A stretch of 64,000 nucleotides of DNA, from contig NC_081183.1 in the NCBI RefSeq assembly GCF_029867415.1, positions 144,332,798-144,396,797 of the forward strand. Reading direction: 5' to 3'. The stretch is from Vicia villosa. Lineage: Eukaryota; Streptophyta; Magnoliopsida; Fabales; Fabaceae. Within the stretch, counting starts at the first letter, position 1. Each line of letters starts with the position of its first letter. A program made the translations under genes and the position numbers. The notes beneath the pieces were generated by a model that made no database searches, had not been told where the DNA came from, and was given only the letters and a program-made list of their open reading frames with translations. Shown here one piece after another: positions 32,430-43,384 of the stretch.

Positions 32430-34217
32430 TAGAGGTGTGCGAGGTAGTTCGGAATTGTGCACTCCCTTGGTAGCACTACACTTGGATTTTGGTGTCGGTG
32501 AATCTGGAATCAAATAATCAACATATTCATGATAAGAAGGAGTCTGCTTAGTTTATGAGTCATCTTGGGTACTTTTTGCCCTTTTAGACGCACCCTTAGT
32601 TTTAACCGGCTGGGAAGGACGTTTCAAATCGGTTGTTTCTAGAAAAAGCGACTTTTCTCAATTGTTCTTTTATGTGCAATTTCATGGTGTCATCCACTTT
32701 AGAAAATCTATCCAAGATCACTTCCAACTCGGTTGTGATGCTTACATTGGATTCACCCTCTTTCGCCGATTCGTAATCATCAAATGGGAGTCTTTTCTAA
32801 TGATTGATTACTTCATCCATGCGTATCGTGGAATTCAACTTTATCTTTTTAGAAATTAGACAAGAACATGGAAACCCGTAAGTTTTCCGAATTGTACACC
32901 CACACTTTGAACTATATGGACCCGTCATATCTGCCCACTTCGCTTCATCAAAAATAAAATTCAATCCCTCTGGGGATATGTTGAAAATCAATTGCGAGTA
33001 GAGAGTGTTTCCCTTTAACTAGTGTTCCAGTCTTGCTCCAAAAAAATGATGTTTGAAGTTCATTATGTTGATTTTGTAGCATTTGGTTCACCGTGTCCCA
33101 TCCCCTACAAAAATTCCCCTTGCTATCACCCAACCATTTCTCCAATGCCGCATGTGCAGATTCAACTCGATTGAATGTTGTGAAACCCAAATGTCTAACT
33201 TGCTCCGTCCAAGCGCATACAACTTTCTCTTTCACCTTTTCAATGATAATAGATTCAACATATTTTAGAAAATCGTGATATCCGACACACAATGTCCTGA
33301 ATTGTACCACATTCTTCGTATACATCTCTTCGATACATGAATTTAAAATAACCGTCCATGCACCCATTATCTTCTCAACCACAACACCGGGTATGATGAT
33401 GTTCCAGTGTCATCCTTTTTTTATTTCATGCCAATCGCGAGTTTGGGCTTAGATCTCACTTTTTTGTTATATGATACCGACAAAGTAATGTAGTTGATGT
33501 CGGAAAGACGATAACAATCGCATTCATAAGGGCATTATCTCGGTCGATAACAATGACACTAGGCATATTGTGTGGATCAACCAATAAAGTCTTGCATATT
33601 CCCAATGCCCATGTAACGTTATCTTCTTTCTCACATTCCAAAAAAGCGGATCCAACCGAAAATGTGTTGTCCGTAGAGGTCACACCAACCATTTCTAGAA
33701 GCGGAAGCCTATACTTGTTGGTCTTGTACGTCGGATCAATTATAAGGACGGTTGAAAATGTGTTGAACAGGTTGATACTTTCGGGATGAGTCCAAAATAT
33801 GTCACGAACAGTAACGTTTGAAATAGAATCCTTCTCTTTGCAACTTAGCCGACACAAAATTGGATGCCCATGTAGCTTGGTTTCCAATGCGTGATTATGA
33901 AGTCCGCAAACGACTCTAAAACGCCACAAACCATCAATCCTACAAGGTACGCGCAACTTAAACGGACACACACACTTTCTCAATCCCATGTCATCATGTT
34001 TTAACTTTCGATTTGTTGGAACATATCTCCCACCCCTCTCGCATTTCATCACAACAAATGCTTTCCTTCTACTAGTGTCATTGTCGGACCTTGCTATCAC
34101 AACGCCAAATCCAAGTTTACTAGCTTCAATTTGGATCCACTCAAGCAAATGTTGACGAGAAGTGAAAGTCATTTCATTTGTAAATTGTGGTCGAACATCT
34201 ACTGCAACGACATGCAT
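32430..34217 (-). pseudogene. MULE transposase, FAR1-like, frameshifted
   Basis: The minus-strand frame 33456-34217 has an N-terminal zinc-binding domain (RKCVCPFKLRV ... VVCGLHNHAL) and the MULE core LIIDPTYKTNKYRLPLLEMV (first Asp) and VIVIDRDNALMNAI (second Asp). After a stop, the frame 32948-33382 carries TTFNRVESAHAALEKWL (catalytic Glu region). The frame 32797-32991 ends the protein with CGCTIRKTYGFPCSC, a SWIM-like motif in which the last His is replaced by Cys. Pieces of the C-terminal linker (LKRPSQPVKTKGASKRAKS) are readable to about 32430. The DDE residues are visible, but at least two frame breaks inactivate it. Confidence 0.82.
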
Positions 34218-34378
34218 TTAACATCGTCGCTCACCTCTTTTGGTTTAGCATCTTCGTTGACCTCCTCCGGAACTTCTACTGCATCTCTGGCAATGTTGTC
34301 GGGATGCACCATACCTAATATGTGCATAAAACATACATTCTGTCAAAAGTGTTTTTCTAATTCTGTAACAAACCTTAT

Positions 34379-34812
34379 TTCGGATATGCACTTCCGAAAT
34401 AAGTTTGGTGGATTTTGGATAATGCATATCCGAAGTAACGCAATTTTCTTCTTCCACAAATCAGCACCAATGCAAGGAAATAAGAGATGAAATGAGGAAA
34501 CTTTACCTCAAATTGTAGCTTTCTATGCTCTCTTTGCTATGATCAACCACTTGAAACTTGGTTTGAAGACGAAAAATTGATTCAAAATGATTGAAGTTTT
34601 GGAGAGTTTTTTTTAGTGGAACAAAATGAATGAAATAGTAAAGGTGAGAAAATATATATGAAGGGTTTTTTCGGTTATGCATATCCAAAAAACCTCTGAC
34701 ATTTTAAATTCAACGTTTAAATAAAAAATGTTTGAAGAATTGTACATTCGGATATACATATCCAAAACATCTTAAAATGTGAAAAGGGTGTATTCGATTA
34801 TGCATATCCGAA
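34379..34812. repeat. Palindromes upstream of the MULE transposase
   Basis: Variants of the 20-bp palindrome: TTCGGATATGCACTTCCGAA (34379), TTGGATAATGCATATCCGAA (34415-34434), TTCGGTTATGCATATCCAAA (34670), TTCGGATATACATATCCAAA (34747) and TTCGATTATGCATATCCGAA (34793). They lie in the leader and promoter region of the minus-strand transposase and have a TGCATATCC core instead of TTCATTTCC. Confidence 0.8.
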
Positions 34813-35109
34813 GAAGATTTTAAAATTTTCAGATGTGTTTTCCACTTCTATAATGTAAATGAGAAATTCCCTTTTTCTCCTAGTCAAATGGATTAAAAAG
34901 TGTATTTCAAATGGCCGGTAAATGAAGCCAATTTTTTTTTACACAAAATGAACTCAATTTTTGTAACAAAAGAAAGAAAGAAAAAGTATACAAATTTTGA
35001 CTATATTTTAGTAGAAAAAAATCCCCAATTTTGGCTTAAAGTGTAGTCAGATAACCGGTTAATAATCCCCAAAATGAAAATCCAATTTAGATTACTTTTA
35101 CAGTGAATC

Positions 35110-35312
35110 TCTAGTTGAGCTGTGAAACAAGAGGAACCAAAGAACAACTGTTTATCTCTCTCCGTATCTCCGGTATGTAATTCACAATATTCACCAATTT
35201 TCGCAATTCCACTTCCAATTCCGTTTCTGCAATTTCGCTAAATTTTTATGTTTTATAATAACTTTAAAAGTAAGCTTTTTGAGAACTTTTCACGCTCTAT
35301 TCATGTAGAATA
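35110..35312 (+). promoter_or_regulatory. 5' UTR with intron of the FRS10-like gene
   Basis: A leader (from about 35110) ends CTCCG|GTATGT at 35172. A 136-bp intron (35173-35308) ends TTCATGTAG, four bases before the start codon. A leader intron immediately before the ATG is common in plant genes. The transcription start is not precisely visible. Confidence 0.6.
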
Positions 35313-37622
35313 ATGACTCATTTACCCTCGAAAAACCTATGGATTCGGAAGCAACAATGTCCTTGTGGAGATTGGAAGTGTTACATTACACATGAAGGTG
35401 TTTCTACAGAGGATTCCACAACACCAGAATCAGTGAAACCTGATAAAACATCTTGTATAGCTATCATTACCCCTTATGTTGGAATGGTGTTTAGGACTGA
35501 TGATGAAGCTTTTGAATATTACGGTAATTTCGCTAGGAAGAATGGGTTCTCTATTAGAAAAGAAAGATCTAGAATTAGCCCGCAGTTAGGTGTTTACAAG
35601 CGCGACTTTGTTTGTTACCGATCCGGGTTTGCACCGGTGAAGAAGAAGGCGAACGGTGAGCATCATAGAGATAGGAAATCGGTGAGGTGTGGATGTGATG
35701 CGAAAATGTATCTGTCTAAGGAGGTTATGGATGGTGGTGTTTGCCAATGGGTTGTTGTGCAGTTTAGTAATGTACATAATCATGAGCTTTTGGAAGATGA
35801 TCAGGTGCGGCTTTTACCTGCGTATCGGAAGATTCATGAGGCTGATCAGGAGCGGATATTGTTGCTTTCGAAAGCGGGGTTTCCGATACATCGGATAGTG
35901 AAGATGCTTGAGCTGGAGAAGGGGATTCAAGGTGGGCATTTGCCGTTCTTGGAAAGGGATGTGAGGAACTTTGTGCAGAATCGCAAGAAGGTTGTTCAAG
36001 AGAATGAGGCGTTGTTAAGTGAGAAACGAGAAAATGATGTTTTGGAGCTTCTTGAGGTGTGTAAAGCTGTGAAAGAAACTGATGTTGAGTTTGTTTATGA
36101 TTTTACTGTCGATAAGAATGAGAAAGTTGAAAATATAGCTTGGTCGTATGGTGATTCTATTAATGCGAATGCTTTGTTTGGTGATGTGATTTATTTTGAC
36201 ATTTCTTATCGATCTGCTGCTTACGGATTGCATTTTGGAGTGTGGTTTGGTATTGATAATTGCGGTAGAATAATTTTGTTCGGTTGTGTTTTACTCCAAG
36301 AAGAAACACCGCAATCGTTCTCATGGGCGTTACAGGTTTACTACTACTAGCATAATCTGTATGAGATTTTACTTGTGCTTTCATAAATTTTCCTCTTACG
36401 ATGATTGTTTCTAAATACAGACTTTTCTCCGGTTCATGAGAGGAAGATGTCCGCAAACCATTATATCCGATCTTGACCCTTGTCTTGGGGATGCAATTAG
36501 AAGCGAATTTCAAGGAACTAAACATGTCATACCACTATGGAATATTTTGAATAAGGTACATAGTTGGTTTTCTATTCCTCTTGGATCTCGCATTGAAGAA
36601 TTTCAATCAGAGTTCAATGCCTTATTTCAAATTGAGAATACCGAAGAATTTGAACTCCAATGGAGCCAAATGATTTCTATGTTTGAACTTGGTTCAGATA
36701 AACATATCGATTTACTGTATTCGGTTCGAGCTTCCTGGGCACAGTCGTATGTAAGAGGTTATTTTTTGGCTCAAATGGCGACAACAGCGTATTCCAAGTC
36801 TATAGACGCGTTTTTTGAAGGGATCTTCACTGAACATACATGTTTGCGTAGCTTTTTTGAACAGGTATGTTGGTTAACCACGCTTTGAATCTGGATTTAC
36901 GATTTAGAAAGTAGGTGTGTTGTTATTCATGATTTGAATCTGGATTTGACAACCATGCTCTTATGACATTTCCCCCCTTGTGTATATTGTGGCAGATTGG
37001 TATTTCTGCGAATTTTCGTCATCAATCACATGACGAGACTCAATATACAAATCTTAGAACCTACATACCTATCGAAGAGCATGCGCGAAGCATCCTCACA
37101 CCTTATGCTTTCAATTCTTTACAACAAGAGTTATTGTTGGCAATGCAATACTCTACATCTGAAATGGCCAATGGATCATATGTTATACGACACTTCAAAA
37201 GGTTGGATGGAGATCGGTTCGTGATATGGTTGGCGGAAGAAGAACAGATACACTGCTCTTGCAAAGAATTTGAATCGTCAGGGATATTATGCAGACACGC
37301 TCTTCATGTACTAATAATAAAGAATTACTTTCATCTTCCTGACAAATACTATTTAAGTAGATGGCGTCGGGAATGTTCTTTGCCCGTCGAGGATGAGCAT
37401 AACAACAACCAAAGTATTATTGGTAGGGAATGGTTTCAAGAATATCAATCTCTAGTTGAAACTTTGTTGTCGGAATCATCCGTTACAAAGGAGCGGTCTG
37501 ACTATGTTCGCAAAGAACTGACAAAAGAACTTAATAGGATTCTTAACGAGGTTAGAAATCTGCCTGAGACTGACGATGTTTGCAGCATGAACGTGTCGGT
37601 TTCGCCAAATGGCCAAGTTTGA
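35313..37622 (+). CDS. FRS10: FAR1-related protein, FRS10 type, 697 aa, three coding exons
   Basis: Exons 35313-36335, 36421-36864 and 36996-37622 join in phase 0 (1023 + 444 + 627 bp) with consensus splice sites. The protein starts with an N-terminal CPCGDWKCYI segment typical of FRS10. The FAR1 zinc-binding DNA-binding domain spans residues about 65-155 (GNFARKNGFSIRKERSR, VRCGCDAKMYL, NVHNHELL). The transposase-derived core spans about 290-420 (GDVIYFDISYRS; TIISDLDPCLGDAI). A SWIM zinc finger (HCSCKEFESSGILCRH) lies at 576-590. The family descends from a MULE transposase and acts in nuclear transcription, with founders FHY3/FAR1 in phytochrome A signalling. Length and all domains are intact. 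The ortholog call is from memory; FRS11 is the main alternative. Confidence 0.88.
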
Positions 37623-38095
37623 AGTTTTTGATTGTACATATGTGATGAAATGCAAAATTAGAAACCACTAGCATAATGATACCATGGTATTTGAGATCTG
37701 TTAATATTACTGTTGTTTACAGTTACAAGGACAAGTTATTTGGCTGTGTATAAGATGAAAATGAAGATTGTTGTTGTGTTACTTTGGCATTTGAGCTCTG
37801 TTAATATTGCTTTTATTTTTCATTCCCTTTCATATTATCGCTTAAATTTCTGCCAATACAAATACAAATATAGACTAAGAAAAATACTGATTGAAGTCTG
37901 ATAGACCACAATTAGATGGAAAATTCTGGAAGTGCCATTCACCAGAACCATGGCTGTGTTTTTCACTTTACTTTGTTTTTTTAATACAAATTATATATTA
38001 GGATTAAAATCAGAATTAAAAGCTAAACTAAAAAGTATGGAAATCCTATTTCGAAAGCAATAAATCCAAACTAAGAATCTTCTGGTTTTGCAAGT
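37623..38095. other. 3' flank of the FRS10-like gene
   Basis: AT-rich 3' UTR and spacer. I see nothing else. Confidence 0.5.
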
Positions 38096-39218
38096 TTAGC
38101 ATGTGATAGCGCCTTGCCTCCTAGTATCGCTGAGGGGACACATGCGGGTAGGAATGGGAACGTGACAGATGGGCTCTCTCTGATCCATCTCTACATCAGT
38201 ATCCCCAGTGTCCTCCTTAACATCAGGCATTAGTGCCTTTGTGAGTATCCAAGGGATATAGCCAGTTTCCCTCGACTTGAACATTGGTGATAGTCAAGTT
38301 TGGCAACACAATTTTGTTCACCACCTCGTTACTATGCATCGGATAATATTTGTTCTGACGCTTAGGTTTAATCAATTTTTGCGCCAGACTAGAGTTTAAA
38401 TCCAACGAGGTGCTACCCTTAAGAAGGTGCAACTGTGTAATCTCAGCGCCTAAGTCTAAGGCTATGAAGGTAATCAAACCTCCAATGACAATGTCCCCTT
38501 TCTTTGTGCGAGCCACTTTTTCCATATGGGCGAGCATTAATGCCATTGTGTCGACCTCGCATGGCTGAAAACACAGTCAATAATATATAATTCTTCAATG
38601 TTCACATTTCCTGCGTTGTCGTCTTGGCCAAAGATATTATGCGCTAAGACTTTCTGAAAGTAGCTGATGGTCGGTTATGAATGCAGGAAGATTTCTTCCC
38701 TTCCATACTTAATGGCAGTTCCCCAATCAGTCGCTGCCAGAATGAGTCGAACTCAAGCGTGTAGGGTCCATCAGTGGGAACCCTGTTGACAATGCCAAAT
38801 TGCGACTGCATGATGCAGGTTACCAATTTCATCTTGGTTAAACTTATACTCTCTAGTAAACAACCTAAAAACTGTCCCTCCAAAACCTTGGACGCATCTC
38901 CTACGTTAGATATAACTAAAGGAGCTGGAAAACTCAAGTGTGAGTCTCTCAGGTCAGGTGCGGCAGAGTCAGAAAAAGACTCCAACCTATCCTATCAAAC
39001 ATCCAGCTAACACTATCATATAAGCCTAAAGTTCTCAGACAAGAATCGTCAGTGTGCCTGGTCGGAGAAATGTCTCGCTGAGCTAGTACTTCGAACCTTT
39101 TTCTATGTGTCTTGTCCTTGAACTCAATTCTCAAATAATTTGGATGGGTGGGGTAGTTCAGTTGGCACTTGTTAACTGAGTTAAGGAAACTGTTGGTCCA
39201 GGGTTCAAATTCTGACAA
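38096..39218 (-). pseudogene. Athila-like Ty3/gypsy ORF1 remnant
   Basis: Minus-strand frames read in order: 38949-39218 (FEVLAQRDISPTRHTDDSCL, LYDSVSWMFDRIGW), 38644-38985 (SFWQRLIGE) and 38223-38546 (KGDIVIGGLITFIALDLGAE, GSTSLDLNSS). These resemble the ORF1 of Athila retroelements (RF..L..R.I.PTR.......LG..D.V......IGW; GG.IT.....LG). Frameshifts and stops separate them, and no pol is present nearby. Moderately sure of the family. Confidence 0.6.
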
Positions 39219-39285
39219 CAGTATTTATTTGTAAACAAGTTGTTGATACTTATAAATCAACCATTTAAAAAAAACCCTTAAAAAA
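39141..39285 (+). mobile_element. tRNA-derived SINE
   Basis: The polymerase III box A-like TAGTTCAGTTGG (39154-39165) and box B-like GGTTCAAATTC (39202-39212) are spaced as in a tRNA gene. The cloverleaf is not preserved and an AT-rich tail with A runs follows (AACCATTTAAAAAAAACCC). It sits at the edge of the Athila-like remnant. Confidence 0.65.
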
Positions 39286-40099
39286 AACCCTAATAATCCA
39301 ATTGTTCCACTCTTGGAGGCTTTTTGAAAATTTGGAATTCATGCAAGGGCGGATTTATGTGTATGGCATTGGGGGCTTGAGCCCCCATGAGAAAATGAAA
39401 AGTTCATTTGATAATATTCCTCTTTACTTTTATCAGCCCCCATTAAATAAATTAGCTTTACTAGTTACACGTATAAACTTATCATAAATTTATTTTTTTA
39501 CAGTATTTATTACTTTAAGTTTTGCATTGAGTTCAACATTATCTGGTTTTTTTAGTGAAATATTTTTTAATTTTTATTTACTAATGCATTCATTTTAAAG
39601 TCTGATATTTAAAGGTATTAATTTTGTTTAACTAATATTATTTTTATCTTCTATTTATTTTTAATGATTGTAAACTTGCAAATAACTTTTTTGTGTTTAT
39701 TGAAAAAAATATTTTATATGTTCAATTAGTTTTAAAGATTAATATTTATGTATGGACAATGTAATTTTTTTTATACGTACATTCAAATAAATTATTACAA
39801 AAATATTTATAGAGACATTTTTGAAACTAAACATAAAGTAAAATCAAATAGTGATTTGATTTTATGTATGTATAAAAGATTACATTGAAAATACATATAT
39901 ATTAATCTCTTAGTTTAATTAGCAAAATAAAATCAATCATCACTAAAAAAAAAATAGGAAGTTTGGTTTTTTTCTTTTTAACCATCAAGAAAAATAGCTA
40001 ATTAAATATTTTATTCTGTTACTAAGATTATTATTTTTAAAATGATGAAATTTATATCATAAATTTAATATTTAATAATAAATTTTAAAGTAGAAATGA

Positions 40100-40352
40100 G
40101 ATTTTTTTTTAACTAACCAATTTTTTTTTAAAAAATTCAGAAATAACCAATATTTCAAAATAATTACGCAAATAACCAGTTTTTTACTAAAAATACACGT
40201 TGTCGCCAGGGGGTGGCGACAACACTTATCTTTCAATGTAGTCGTCATTGGACCTGGCGAAGCTGTACAAAAAATGGGTGTTGTCGCCACCCCTCTGGCG
40301 ACAACGCCTCCCTTATTTTTTTTTCAATTTTTTTATATAATTTTTTTTACCT
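40100..40352 (+). repeat. Left TIR of the MULE
   Basis: Starts GATTTTTTTTTTAAC and contains two hairpins: GTTGTCGCCA, 5-nt loop, TGGCGACAAC (about 40199-40223), and the same arms with a 6-nt loop near 40281-40306. It matches the right TIR in inverse order with scattered substitutions. Confidence 0.93.
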
Positions 40353-40477
40353 ATTATTTTTTACTATTTTGTTTGTTAGAAAAATAATATAAATAAAAAA
40401 AATAAGTACCAAATACATTAATCATTAATCATAATAAAAAAGTACATTAAAATTTAAAAAAGTACAAAATACATTAA

Positions 40478-42789
40478 TCATAATAATAAAATTTCTAATG
40501 ACCTAGCATGGACCCTGGTACGATCCGCACCTAGGATGTCTAATAACTCGTGTAGAAGGCTCACGAGTTGGTAGTTCTCCCCTATTCCTGCGACGTCCCC
40601 TCTATTTGGTTCCTCTTGTGTTTGAGACGACGGTCCCTCAATGCACTCCGGGTCTACAAAATCGGTGAGCCGTCCTTGACCTCTAGAATTCCCGCTATAG
40701 GAAAGGCGGGTGCCCGCGGCGCCTTTAAAGCTTTGTCTTAGTGGGTTGAAATTTCTCCTGGTGGGTGCGGCCTCGAAGTTTGGTCTTTGGTAGTTGGTGG
40801 TGGAATCAGGTTGTTTAAAATACATTGGTTGTGGTGGTGTATTGAAGTTCAATGGTTGATTGGGGTATTGTGTTGTTTGTTGGTCGAATGAGTTGTATGG
40901 CGGGTATTCTTTTTGTATGCCTATGTCGGGGGTAAGTGGTGGTGATCTGGAAGAGCCCCCCACATTGAGATCCTGGTAGCGTAGATGGTGGGGTTGAGTT
41001 TGTGGTTGAGTTTGAAATGGTTGTTGGTGGTGGTATTGTTGGAATTGTTGTTGGTAAATAGGTTGTTGTTGGTTTATTGGTTGTTGTTGGTAATTTGGTG
41101 GTTGTTGTTATGGGTAATATTGTTGTTGGTGATTTTGTTGGAAATTTGGTGGTGGTTGTTGTTGTTGGAAATTTGGTGGTGGTTGTTGTTGGAAATTTTG
41201 TTGTTCTTGTTGGAAAATATGTGGTTGATGTTGTTGTTGTTGTTGGAAATATGGTGTTGTGCTCGCGGGTCTGCCAAATAGAAAGGGTCAGACACAAACA
41301 TTTCAGGATTTGTGATCGTTCTGTACCAGTCGACATATTCAACCGTTGGTTTCATTTCGGTCGGTGCCATAGGAAAATGTAGGACAGTGGTGGAACGATG
41401 AGCCCATATTTTACGGTGCTCTTTAGCGAATGTCTTCCAATTTTTTGTGTACCACTATTGGCTGACCTTTTGCAGATGCCAAGGTTCCAAACACTCAGGG
41501 GGATCAAGGATACCTTGATGCATGCCGAATTGGAGCTTCACACGGTCACTTTGGTGCATCTCCACAGTGGTGAACCGTATGATAGGTGATTTTTCCGTCC
41601 AAATAGTCGCCTCTGCAGGGTCGGGTTCATGGCCCAATTCCAAGTACGGTCTCCAAATAAACTGCAGCGAAAAAAAATTAATTACAAATGATAGAAGATA
41701 GTTTATTTTACAAATATAGTTAGAAAATGGAAAGTTTTAGTGGTATTACATCTTGGGGTCGAAGTCGATCCAAGAGTTGGCGGTAAAAAATTATTTTGTT
41801 TACAGGCGTTTTGGTGTAATCCAACCCAGTTGCATTAAACCTAAACACATCCAAAAATAAAAATCAATATAGTTGTAATTAATAATAGAATAAATACACT
41901 AAATAAAATAAGATCATTAAATTACCTTGACGCGTAAGGGAAGATGTAAATGTGCGAGTTTTCAGGGGCTAATACCGGCATTCTCCATCATCCTCATGCT
42001 TGTAGCAAGAATGCACATCCATAAAATGTACAACTATCCTTTGTTGCATTTTTGCACAAGGAGCTGTAGAGGTAAGCCAACAGCGCAGAACCCCAACTAT
42101 ACGTCTTAATTTCATCAATGTCCTCAAGCAGAGACAAATACATAAAATTGACACTATTCCCCGTGCCTTCGGGAAATAGAAACCTACAAAATAATAACAT
42201 AATATACATTCTAGCTTTATATAGTTTATTTTCTTCGCTAGAAAACTGATCCAACTTAAGATCGTCATAACGTTTTTGAAGGCCCGCAAGCTTAATACCT
42301 TGGCCCCTACCTTTTTCTCGGCCCTCACCCTCAATTAAATCTACACCCAACATTTCGACGCATAGAGCATTGGGTTGTTGGACATTTCCAAACACTGCTT
42401 TTCCATTTGTTGAGAGACCCAATAACATGTACACGTCCTCTAGCGTGACGGTACATTCACCCGTTGGAAGGTGAAAAGTATGAGTCTCGGGCCTCCAACG
42501 CTCACACAATGCTAATATAAATTTAGTATCAATTGTGGTATGTACTAAATTCATTACGTACCCGAATCCCGCACGGTCAATATAAGACACAATCCAAGGG
42601 TCGGGAGCATTCATCGGTTTTGCACAGGTCCGGAATCTTGTGAAATCCTATAAAAAACTATTGAACCATAAGTATTTGATTACCTTAATAAATAAATAAA
42701 TAAATTGAATTGAGTAAACTTAAACTTACGTATTCGACAATGTTTGAAATGGTTCCTCGATGCTCTTGACCCATAGTTAGAAGAGACAT
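40478..42789 (-). pseudogene. Plant mobile domain (PMD) protein gene in the MULE
   Basis: Minus-strand exons: 42730-42789 (MSLLTMGQEHRGTISNIVEY), 41926-42647, 41750-41840 and 41661 to about 40478, all with GT..AG boundaries. Exon 2 holds the PMD (AGFGYVMNLV, HTFHLPTGECTVTLEDVYML, LLGL), exon 3 reads LDYTKTPVNKIIFYRQLLDR, and exon 4 has FTTVEMHQSDRVKLQFGM. The C-terminus is Gln/Pro-rich, encoded by a GTT/GGT-rich tract. Host relatives MAIN and MAIL1 act in gene silencing and genome stability with the phosphatase PP7L. Two TGA codons at the end of exon 2 (where Trp is usual) and frame changes in exon 4 break this copy. Confidence 0.85.
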
Positions 42790-43384
42790 GTTCGCAGGAG
42801 TTATAGACTATTTGCTCTGATGAAAATTGTTTGGTGATGATGAAAATGAACAAAAATGTGCACCTATTTATAACCAAAGACACAGAATAAAAACATATAA
42901 ATAAGTTTGACAAGACAAGTGCATGCAATGGTTGGAATTCGTACTCAAAGCAAGGTGCCACCCCCTTTGGCGACAACACTTAAAAATCAATTGATGTTGC
43001 CACCCCCTTGGCGACTACTCTCTAAATTCAATGTTGTCACCACCTAGGTTGGCGACTTCCTCCATGCGTAGGTGTCACATGCATGGGCCAGTCTGCATGC
43101 ATGCAAAAGTGTAAGGCTAATGTGTAAGAGATTCCCTAGGTACGCAGATGGCATGCATAAGTCTTGTCAAGGTTGATTCTTGCATGTATTATTGCCACTA
43201 CCTAATGTCTTGCATGCATTCAAACGGTGTCTTGCATGTATTATTTATGCACCACTTCTCACAAATATTTTGACACACATTCATCAACAACTTCAATTTA
43301 TTGAACAAATATTTCTACATTCAAAAGTAATGCATCCACCCCACAATACAAAGTTCGGGCTCACATGAATGGTGAGACCTACCA
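42790..43384. promoter_or_regulatory. Divergent promoter region of the MULE genes
   Basis: About 600 bp separate the PMD start and the transposase start. Three degenerate copies of the TIR motif (TGCCACCCCCTTTGGCGACAAC-like) lie at about 42955, 43003 and 43045, one after another. A shared control region bound by the transposase would explain this, by inference. Confidence 0.5.

Noticed and set aside
40985..41382. Leu- and Val-rich plus-strand open frames
   Set aside because: Antisense reading of the GTT/GGT tract that encodes the Gln/Asn/Pro-rich tail of the PMD protein.
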